Shown: piece after piece, positions 1 through 5,115 of the stretch
Layout: every line of letters begins with the position of its first letter
Position numbering within the stretch: the stretch's first letter is position 1
Assembly: GCA_009840715.1 (NCBI GenBank)
Contig: VXNE01000499.1
Coordinates: 1 to 5,767 of the forward strand
Source: Gammaproteobacteria bacterium
GTDB lineage: Bacteria; Pseudomonadota; Gammaproteobacteria; Pseudomonadales; Azotimanducaceae
DNA length: 5,767 bases
Direction of reading: 5' to 3'
Notes under the pieces: model-generated
The model's database searches: none
What the model was told of the DNA's origin: nothing
Seen by the model: only the letters and a program-made list of their open reading frames with translations
Translations under genes and position numbers: made by a program

Positions 1-1029
1 GTCCGCCCCCATCCGCACGTCCCGGATCCGCTCCCCGATCTCCTCGAACATCCGCTCCTGCCCGACGACCTCGCCGTCCTCGAGGTCCACCCGCTCGACG
101 TAGTTGAACACCAGCGACGTCGCGAACAGGTCCCCGCGCCACTCGGGAAACGCGTCCCCGTCGTAGTACGTCAGCCCCGCCGGCGCGATGGAGGGCGTCC
201 AGTCCACCACCGGCGCAACCGTGCCCGGATACTCCCGGAACGGCGAAATGCGGGCGCCCGTGTAGTCGATGCCGAGGGTGACGATGGGCCAGCCGTAGTT
301 GCTGCCGGGGACAATGACGTTGAGTTCGTCGCCGCCCTGGGCGCCGTGGTCGTGGAGGTAGACGGTGCCGGTGTCGGCGGCGTGGGCGATGCCCTGGGGA
401 TTGCGGTGCCCGTAGGTCCAGATCTCGGCGCGGGCCGCGGCGTCGCCTACGAACGGGTTGTCGTCCGGTACGGTGCCGTCGTCGTTCAGGCGCAGCACCT
501 TGCCGAGCAGGCTGTCGAGCCGCTGGGCGGACTCGCGGTAGACGAAGCCGTCCCCCGTCGTCAGGAGCAGCGTACCGTCCGGGAGGAAGAGCATTCGGCC
601 GCCGTAGTGCACGGGCGTGTCCTTGGTCGGCTCGACCGTGAACACGGTTTCCACGTCTGTCAGCGACGTTCCGTCGAAACGGCCGCGCACGACGCGCGTC
701 GCGTTCGTGTCCGGCGCGCCGTGCGCCAGGCTCAGGTATAGGAGGCGGTTATCTTCGAAGCGGGGGTGCGGGAGCACGTCGAACAGGCCGCCCTGGCTGC
801 GCACGTACGCGGGGGGGACTCCGGGGACAGGCCGCGGGTCCAGGATGCCCGCGCGGATGACGTGCAGGTCGCCGTCACGTTCGGTCACGAGCATGTCGCC
901 GTCGGTGAGGAAGGCGATGCACCACGGCCAGGTTAGGTTCTCCGCCACCGTCTCGAGCCGCTAGTCGGCGGCGGTTGATTGCAGCGCCGCGACCAGGGCA
1001 AGCGAAGCCAGGGCTGCCCGCATCGGCAT
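1..1029 (-). pseudogene. PQQ-dependent soluble sugar dehydrogenase with in-frame TAG; 3' end beyond window
   Basis: By family, this would be a periplasmic enzyme that oxidises aldose sugars with PQQ and calcium on a six-bladed propeller (Acinetobacter soluble glucose dehydrogenase / E. coli YliI group). The frame opens with MPMRAALASLALVAALQST, a signal peptide ending AAD at codon 22, then TAG at codon 23 (961-963). It then stays open for 320 codons to the window edge. Family hallmarks are in order: LTWPWCIAFLTDG (about 32-44), HYGGRMLFLPDG (141-152, whose His matches the catalytic base of soluble glucose dehydrogenase), GHRNPQG (207-213, whose Arg matches the active-site Arg), GGDELNVI (232-239) and GSNYGWP (242-248). 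The visible end, DVRMGAD, lies shortly before the usual C-terminus, so perhaps 20-30 residues are outside. ATG at 1029 is chosen for its GGGAG six bases upstream. The nearest restart, GTG at 948, lacks a ribosome site and would lose secretion. Family assignment is strong; whether the gene is dead, misread or read through is open. Confidence 0.88.
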
Positions 1030-1035
1030 GGGGTT

Positions 1036-1040
1036 CTCCC
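1036..1040 (-). promoter_or_regulatory. Ribosome binding site of the sugar dehydrogenase
   Basis: On the minus strand GGGAG lies six bases before ATG at 1029 and twelve before the alternative ATG at 1023. This favours the MPMRAAL start. It also indicates that the segment upstream of the TAG is a real translation start and not chance. Confidence 0.6.
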
Positions 1041-1071
1041 GCACGTCGAAAACAGTCATGATGGTACCGAT

Positions 1072-1539
1072 ATGCGCGCGGTTCGTCAGATCGTCGGCTT
1101 CGTCATCGCGGTGGCGGTGACGGCGGCCGGGTCGGCGTTCCTGTCGAGTCACTTCGTTCTGCGCGCCCTGGAAGGCCTGGGCGTGGACGTGCCCCTGTCG
1201 GACCGTTTCGCCATGTACGGTCACGATGTGCTCGGCATGGCACCGATCGCGGCGGCTCTCGCGGGCGTTGCGTTCCTCATCGCATTCCCGGTCGCGGCCC
1301 TGGTCATCCGGTTCCTCCCCATGCTGCGTACGCTGGGCTATCTGCTCGCGGGTGCTGCGGCGATGGCGGTGGCGCTCGGCCTCATGGAAATCGTGCTCGG
1401 GATGATGCCGGTGGCCGGGGCACGCACGCTGGGCGGACTGATCGCCCAAGCTGCGGCCGGCGCCCTCGGCGGCTACGTGTTCGCGCAGATAACGCGGCGT
1501 CGCGGACGCGCCGAAGGACGCCCGGGTGGGGGCGCCTGA
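1072..1539 (+). CDS. Small four-helix integral membrane protein, function unknown
   Basis: I do not recognise the family of this 155-residue protein. It is almost entirely hydrophobic with four likely membrane helices: about residues 7-27, 56-80, 87-110 and 117-139. A short polar loop around 36-52 (VDVPLSDRFAMYGHDV) and an Arg-rich tail (TRRRGRAEGR) suggest a cytoplasmic C-terminus. The start at 1072 is chosen because the first helix begins at once after MRAVRQ. A longer in-frame start at 979 would run back through the divergent dehydrogenase start and adds only a polar, non-membrane stretch. The ribosome site is weak (GATGG about eight bases upstream). Its last 14 bases overlap the MFS gene, so the two are very likely co-transcribed and translationally coupled. 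It could be an accessory subunit of that transporter or an independent membrane protein; nothing in the sequence decides this. Confidence 0.72.
   Translation: MRAVRQIVGFVIAVAVTAAGSAFLSSHFVLRALEGLGVDVPLSDRFAMYGHDVLGMAPIAAALAGVAFLIAFPVAALVIRFLPMLRTLGYLLAGAAAMAVALGLMEIVLGMMPVAGARTLGGLIAQAAAGALGGYVFAQITRRRGRAEGRPGGGA
1514..1518 (+). promoter_or_regulatory. Ribosome binding site deciding the GTG start of the MFS gene
   Basis: AAGGA lies seven bases before GTG at 1526, inside the end of the upstream membrane-protein gene. It supports the non-ATG start and coupled translation. Confidence 0.6.
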
Positions 1540-2785
1540 ACGGGATGCCGTAGAGCGGTACCTCAACAGGAACGTCGCCGGACAGCTCCTGCACGGCATG
1601 TTCGGCCAGACGGGCTTCCGGCTGGTGCAGGCGCCCACGTTCCTGCCGGCATTCCTCTTCGAGTTGTCGGGTTCGGACCTCGTCGTCGGCGCGGCGCGCT
1701 CGCTGCAGGGCCTCGGCACGGTGGTCTCGCCGGTGATCGGCGCTTCGCTGATCGGCCACCGGCCGCGCATCCTCGTCACGACGATGGTCACCAGCACGCT
1801 GATGCGCCTGCAGGTGCTCGGCATGGCCCTCGCGGGGTTCTTCCTGGGCGCCGGGGCAACGGTCGTCGCGCTGGTCGCACTGCTCACGCTGATGGGCTTC
1901 TTCCAGGGCATGTCGCAGGTGGTGATGAACTCGCTGCGGGCGCGCGTCATTCCCGTGCGGCGGCGCGGCATCGTGACCGGCGCGCGCCACTTCCTGGCCG
2001 GACTCACTTCCGCCGGGGTGTCGTACGTCGCCGGGGCCTACCTCATCGAGCACGACGCCCTCGGGAACGGGTACGCTTCCGTGTTCCTGCTGGCGTTCGT
2101 GGTCGGTTCGCTCGGCCTCGCGGGCGTCGCGATCACGAAGGAGCCGCGCTCGTCGGAACTCCGCCCCCGCGAGTCCCCGCTCGCGGCGCTCCGGGGGATC
2201 GCGCCCCTCCTGCGGGAGGACCCCGCGTTCGCCCGCTTCTTCCTGGCCCGCGCGCTCGGCTCGTTCGGACGCATGGCGTTGCCGTTCTACATCGTCTTCG
2301 CCGCGACCAGGATGGAGGTGGGCGGCGCGGTGCTCGGCCTCGTCACGACCGTGTGGATGCTCACGGGGAGCACGGCGACGCTCGTCTGGGGGGTGTTGGG
2401 AGACCGTTACGGGCACCGAGTCGTGATGATCTGGAACCTGGCGCTCTGGACCGCCGCCAACGCCTATATCCCATTCGTCGACTCGGTTGCCGAACTCGTT
2501 GCGTTCTTCGTACTGCTGGGTATCCCGTCGGGCGGCTTCAACCAGGCCGCGCAGAACCTGGTGCTGGAGTTCGGGCGGGTGCACGACATTCCGTTGCGCG
2601 TCGCGGCCTCGGGTACGGCCGTGAACGTCGTTGCGGCCGCCGGGCCTTTCCTGGGCGGCATCCTGGTCGCGTTGTGGTCGTACCCGGTGCTCTTCGGCGT
2701 GACGGTCGCGGTGCAACTTGCGGCGCTCGTCATCGTCGTCGCGTGGACGCCGGAACCGCGGTTGGCGAAGGAGAAGTCGGGTTGA
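1526..2785 (+). CDS. Major facilitator superfamily (MFS) transporter
   Basis: This is an inner-membrane secondary transporter of 419 residues, the usual size for a 12-helix MFS protein. Successive hydrophobic segments span the protein, with a central charged loop at about 205-235 (KEPRSSELRPRESP onward) separating two six-helix halves. The clearest signature is GVLGDRYGHR at 289-298, which matches the MFS loop motif (G-x-L-a-D-r-x-G-r-r) in the second half. The equivalent loop in the first half is degenerate (GASLIGHRPR, 71-80), a pattern seen in many divergent MFS members. A GFFQGMSQ segment (124-131) and SGGFNQAAQN (335-344) look like related glycine-rich helices of the two halves. Translation starts at GTG 1526 behind a good ribosome site, within the end of the four-helix gene. 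The substrate cannot be inferred; drug, sugar or organic-acid efflux or uptake are all possible. The stop codon overlaps a candidate promoter for the next module. Confidence 0.88.
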   Translation: MGAPERDAVERYLNRNVAGQLLHGMFGQTGFRLVQAPTFLPAFLFELSGSDLVVGAARSLQGLGTVVSPVIGASLIGHRPRILVTTMVTSTLMRLQVLGMALAGFFLGAGATVVALVALLTLMGFFQGMSQVVMNSLRARVIPVRRRGIVTGARHFLAGLTSAGVSYVAGAYLIEHDALGNGYASVFLLAFVVGSLGLAGVAITKEPRSSELRPRESPLAALRGIAPLLREDPAFARFFLARALGSFGRMALPFYIVFAATRMEVGGAVLGLVTTVWMLTGSTATLVWGVLGDRYGHRVVMIWNLALWTAANAYIPFVDSVAELVAFFVLLGIPSGGFNQAAQNLVLEFGRVHDIPLRVAASGTAVNVVAAAGPFLGGILVALWSYPVLFGVTVAVQLAALVIVVAWTPEPRLAKEKSG

Positions 2786-2811
2786 CAGAATCCTTGCGTG
2801 GAGGCCATAGG
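2782..2811 (+). promoter_or_regulatory. Candidate sigma-70 promoter of the vapB gene
   Basis: A perfect TTGACA -35 box lies at 2782-2787, overlapping the MFS stop codon. It is followed after 18 bases by CATAGG, a poor -10 box (three of six matches) at 2806-2811. It would give a leader of about 55-60 bases before the antitoxin ATG at 2875. The -35 is convincing by itself; the weak -10 keeps this tentative. Confidence 0.35.
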
Positions 2812-2822
2812 GGTATGCATTC

Positions 2823-2853
2823 GCGGACAGAGCAAGGCAGCGTGCTGTCTCGC
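2823..2853 (+). repeat. Imperfect inverted repeat upstream of vapB, possible operator
   Basis: GCG-GACAG (2823-2830) is mirrored by CTGTC-T-CGC (2845-2853) around a 14-base centre, with one extra base in the right arm. It lies just downstream of the candidate promoter and 21 bases before the antitoxin start. AbrB-type antitoxins commonly repress their own operon by binding inverted repeats, so an operator is a reasonable inference. A weak mRNA hairpin is the alternative. Confidence 0.3.
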
Positions 2854-2874
2854 AGGGAAACGCAGCGAAAGTCA

Positions 2875-3108
2875 ATGATTGAATCGACTGTGACGTCCAA
2901 AGGGCGGACGACGCCGCCAAAGGCTGTTCGAACTGCGCTGGGCGTCGGCGCAGGCGACCGGATTCGATACGTCGTTTCCGGTGGACAGGTACGTATTCTC
3001 GCCGTTCAACCCGCTGAGCGTCTCTTTGGAGCCATCGAATACGATGGGCCGGCCGTGTCCCTTGACCAAATGGACGATGCCATAGCGGAAGGTGCTTCCG
3101 GCCGGTGA
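2875..3108 (+). CDS. vapB: AbrB/MazE-type antitoxin VapB
   Basis: This 77-residue protein has an N-terminal swapped-hairpin DNA-binding domain (residues 2-45). TVTSKGRTTPPKAVRTALGV fits the AbrB/SpoVT pattern in which T-SKG-x-x-x-x-P is followed by a short helix, then GDRIRYVVSGGQVRIL. The acidic C-terminal tail (about 52-72, EYDGPAVSLDQMDDAIAEG) is where such antitoxins bind and block the PIN toxin. Family role: a labile antitoxin that neutralises VapC and represses its own operon. The start ATG at 2875 begins exactly at the usual family N-terminus, though the ribosome site is weak. The stop overlaps the toxin start as GTGA. The gene and its leader are visibly less GC-rich than their neighbours, consistent with horizontal arrival. 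The reading frame is intact although its partner toxin is broken, so it is probably an orphan antitoxin. Position 13 of the motif shows PP in place of the common IP or LP. Confidence 0.85.
   Translation: MIESTVTSKGRTTPPKAVRTALGVGAGDRIRYVVSGGQVRILAVQPAERLFGAIEYDGPAVSLDQMDDAIAEGASGR
3086..3100 (+). repeat. Perfect short hairpin just before the vapC start
   Basis: CGGAAG (3086-3091), a GTG loop and CTTCCG (3095-3100) form a six-base-pair stem. It includes GGAAGG, the only purine-rich ribosome-site candidate near the vapC GTG at 3105. If folded it would hide that site, making toxin translation depend on ribosomes finishing vapB. The repeat lies inside vapB codons, so chance is possible. Confidence 0.35.
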
Positions 3109-3380
3109 TCGCGCTCGACCCGAACGTGGTGGTGCGGTACCTGGTCCGCGACGAAGAGCGGCAGGCGGAGGAGGCACGCGCCGTGTTCGCAACGCTTGCC
3201 GCCGACCATCCGGCATTCGGTTGCTGACAGGTCGCGGTTGAACTCGTCCGGGTGCTCGGCCGGTCCTACGGAACTCCACATGAGCGAATTGCCTCGGTTC
3301 TGCTGGAGCTGCTGGCCAGGGAAGGCGTTGCCATCGAGAAGGCCGAAGACGCTGCGGACGCGGCCGTCGGGTCCGCCGTG
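3105..3380 (+). pseudogene. vapC: Broken PIN-domain toxin VapC (in-frame TGA, C-terminus lost)
   Basis: Intact VapC toxins are about 130-140-residue ribonucleases that cut specific RNAs using a cluster of acidic residues. This frame starts at GTG 3105, overlapping the antitoxin stop. It reads MIALDPNVVVRYLVRDEERQ, the typical PIN start with the first catalytic Asp at residue 5 (DPN instead of the common DTN). A TGA at 3225-3227 (codon 41) interrupts it. In the same frame homology resumes: QVAVELVRVLGRSYG, including the conserved Glu at codon 46, then HERIASVLLELLAREGVAIEK. Past about 3368 the resemblance ends. The FADALI-type segment with the later catalytic Asp is missing, and the frame runs into the antisense end of the NIPSNAP gene. 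A 40-residue product would be inactive. The TGA could derive from an Arg CGA codon by one C-to-T change, which is inference. Two independent lesions make a pseudogene much more likely than a sequencing error. Confidence 0.82.
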
Positions 3381-3384
3381 CCTT

Positions 3385-4032
3385 TCAATCCGGCCAGTGG
3401 GCCGCCATCAGGCACACATAGCTCGTCAGCACCAGCTTGTTCCGGTCGCGCCCGAGCGTCGCGAACTTCTCAAGCAGTTCCGCCGGCACGCCGTGCTCGG
3501 AAGGCTTGCGCGTGTACTGCCAGTGGGCGACGTCGGGGTAACCGGCCAGGTTGATGATCGCGAGTGGCGAGGTCGTGGCCGCGTCGCGGAACTGCCCCAG
3601 CACCCAGTGGCCCATGTGGTCGAGCGGCGGCCAGACGCCTTCGAAGGAAAGGCGGTTGAACGTCAGCCAGTCCTCCGGGCGGATCCACCAGCGGCGCAGT
3701 CCGTAGACGGGCCGCCGGTCCTCGGGACGCGTGGGTCCGGTGGGGCGATAGGACGAGGCGAGGAGGGGACGCGCCTCTTCGGAGGCGATCCATTGCCGGG
3801 GGCCGTCGGCGCCGCCGGCCAGGAGCGGTTGTGCGTCCTGCCAGGCGTCGAAGTCCTCGAAGCCGTTGAAGCACACCACCTCCTCGGCCCGGGCGCCGAT
3901 CAGGCCGTTGAGCACGCAGAGAGGACGATGGCCGGCCGCGTCGAGCGCCGGCCATAGCGTTTCCAGAGCCCAGGTCCGATAGTCCGCGAAACTCCCCGGA
4001 TGCAGCCGGATGCGGCGTTCCTCGTAGATCAT
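3385..4032 (-). CDS. NIPSNAP family protein with two tandem domains
   Basis: This 215-residue protein is built from two repeats of the NIPSNAP ferredoxin-like fold (dimeric alpha/beta barrel superfamily). Repeat one is about residues 2-70: IYEERRIRLHPGSFADYRTW, then LCVLNGLIG and EVVCFNGFEDFDAWQ. Repeat two is about 109-178: VYGLRRWWIRPEDWLTFNRL, then HWVLGQFRD and LAIINLAGYPDVAHWQ. The family has no settled biochemical function; bacterial members often sit in catabolic or cofactor gene clusters. There is no signal peptide, so it should be cytoplasmic. ATG at 4032 is chosen because it follows AGGGAG by eight bases and opens directly at the domain. Upstream in-frame codons reach into the NHL gene and show no family similarity. 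It is the last gene of the probable Ldh_2-NHL-NIPSNAP operon, 28 bases after the NHL stop, and converges on the vapC remnant. The gene itself looks intact. Confidence 0.82.
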   Translation of the reverse strand: MIYEERRIRLHPGSFADYRTWALETLWPALDAAGHRPLCVLNGLIGARAEEVVCFNGFEDFDAWQDAQPLLAGGADGPRQWIASEEARPLLASSYRPTGPTRPEDRRPVYGLRRWWIRPEDWLTFNRLSFEGVWPPLDHMGHWVLGQFRDAATTSPLAIINLAGYPDVAHWQYTRKPSEHGVPAELLEKFATLGRDRNKLVLTSYVCLMAAHWPD

Positions 4033-4040
4033 GCGGGTTT

Positions 4041-4046
4041 CTCCCT
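4041..4046 (-). promoter_or_regulatory. Ribosome binding site of the NIPSNAP gene
   Basis: AGGGAG on the minus strand lies eight bases before ATG at 4032, in the 28-base gap after the NHL gene. It settles the start against longer in-frame alternatives. Confidence 0.6.
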
Positions 4047-4060
4047 GTGTGTCATGCGCG

Positions 4061-5092
4061 TCACCGTGTTTGCAGCACGCGGACCCGATGGTTGTCGCTG
4101 TCGCCGACGAATATGCGTCCGTCGGCGGCGGCGAACACGCCGTGGGGCCGGGCGAGACCGCACCGCAAGGGATCGCCGTCCGGACCGTCGTGGCGCGTCC
4201 CGTCGCCGAGGACCGTGGAGATGACACCGCTCTGCCGGTCGATGCGACGGATCGTGTGGCTCTCGGTGTCGGCGATGTAGAGCGCGGCGCGTGTCACCGA
4301 GATGCCCTTGGGGCCGGCGAGGTCCGCGGCTCGCGCGTCGCCGCCGTCACCCCGGTAGCCGCCCTGACCGGTGCCGGCGACGTGGTGGAGCGTGCGCCTT
4401 CCCATGTCGATCCGGTACACGGCGTTCCCCTCCCGCAGCGTGAGGTACAGGTCCCCATGCTCGTCGAAGGCGAGCGTGCGTGGGCCGTACAGCGGCGTGC
4501 TTGCGATGTCGCCGCCGTCCACGGCCCGCGCCGGCTCCCCGGTGCCCGCGAACGTCTCGACGACGCCCGTGTGGGGATCGATCCGGCGAATTCGGTGATT
4601 GCCGATGTCCGCCACGAACAGGGCCCCGTCGGGCGCGATCTCGATGCTGTGCGGTTGCCGGAACGCGGCCTCGGTCGCGGGCCCGCCGTCGCCGTCGAAA
4701 CCTGCCTCCCCGGTCCCGGCGATGGTCTCGATCCGGCTCCCGTCCGAGGTGACCCGGCGGATGACATGACTGGGCATGTCTACGAAGTAGAGGTTGCCGC
4801 CGGAATCGAAGCGGATCTCGTAGGGCTCGCGGACGTCCGCCTCGAGCGCCGGCCCGCCGTCCCCGGAGTGGCCGTGGCGGCCCGTCCCGACGATCGTCTC
4901 GATACGGCGGGCTTGCAGGTCAACCCTGCAGATGCGGTGGTTGCCCAGATCACAGAGACACGGGTGGCCGTCAGGGTCGAGCGCGACGCCAAAGGGCTCG
5001 GCGATGGCCGTTCCGGTACCGATCGGGCCGTCTGACGCCTTGCCGGGCACGCCGGTACCCACGAGCGTGGTGACTGATGTGTCGCTGGCCAT
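4061..5092 (-). CDS. NHL-repeat beta-propeller protein
   Basis: This 343-residue protein consists almost wholly of six NHL repeats, enough to close one six-bladed propeller. Each unit starts with a VGTG/AGTG-type strand and ends with a NHRIRRID-type strand. Approximate units are 8-58, 66-115, 122-172, 178-229, 236-285 and 291-340. Repeated SGDGGPA / DGDGGPA turns occur at 76-82 and 133-139, with a variant (RGDGGDA) at 247-253. Units 4 and 6 are the most diverged, with DGGDIA and DGPDGDP in the turn. Such propellers usually bind proteins or ligands, and a few NHL-type proteins are lactonases or lyases; no catalytic residue set is evident here. Unlike many bacterial relatives it has no signal peptide, since MASDTSVTTLVGTG enters blade one at once, so it is probably cytoplasmic. 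The start at 5092 has only a weak TGGAT ribosome site, 23 bases after the dehydrogenase stop, consistent with translation in an operon. Confidence 0.85.
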   Translation of the reverse strand: MASDTSVTTLVGTGVPGKASDGPIGTGTAIAEPFGVALDPDGHPCLCDLGNHRICRVDLQARRIETIVGTGRHGHSGDGGPALEADVREPYEIRFDSGGNLYFVDMPSHVIRRVTSDGSRIETIAGTGEAGFDGDGGPATEAAFRQPHSIEIAPDGALFVADIGNHRIRRIDPHTGVVETFAGTGEPARAVDGGDIASTPLYGPRTLAFDEHGDLYLTLREGNAVYRIDMGRRTLHHVAGTGQGGYRGDGGDARAADLAGPKGISVTRAALYIADTESHTIRRIDRQSGVISTVLGDGTRHDGPDGDPLRCGLARPHGVFAAADGRIFVGDSDNHRVRVLQTR

Positions 5093-5115
5093 GGGGCGCG
5101 ATCCAGGCGGACGCG

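Noticed and set aside
346..964. Two plus-strand frames of 115-131 codons opposite the sugar dehydrogenase
   Set aside because: They lie antisense to a continuous, motif-rich PQQ dehydrogenase frame and show no domain of their own.
961..2007. 348-codon minus-strand frame ending at the TAG
   Set aside because: Only its last 22 codons, the signal peptide from 1029, are real. The upstream part is antisense of the MFS and four-helix genes with no recognisable content.
2353..2874. Long plus-strand extension upstream of vapB in the same frame
   Set aside because: It overlaps the MFS gene in another frame and gives Arg/Gly-rich nonsense. AbrB similarity begins exactly at ATG 2875.
1382..2920. 512-codon open frame on the minus strand opposite the membrane-protein and MFS genes
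   Set aside because: Its translation is a run of Arg, His, Glu and Asp with no domain or hydrophobic core. This is expected for the antisense of GC-rich membrane-protein genes, and the plus strand encodes a clear MFS protein.
3225..3227. TGA in vapC as a selenocysteine codon
   Set aside because: PIN toxins are not selenoproteins, the position is not catalytic, and the C-terminal part of the toxin is missing anyway.
3354..3376. GCGGAC … GTCCGC inverted repeat as a terminator for the minus-strand operon
   Set aside because: It lies nine bases past the NIPSNAP stop and has a six-pair stem, but the 11-base loop and lack of any T-run on the minus strand make an intrinsic terminator unlikely. GC-rich chance repeats are common here.
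4031..5035. 334-codon plus-strand frame opposite the NHL gene
   Set aside because: Its repeated Val/Asp/Gly/Ala composition mirrors the NHL repeats on the other strand, which have clear family motifs; this frame has none.
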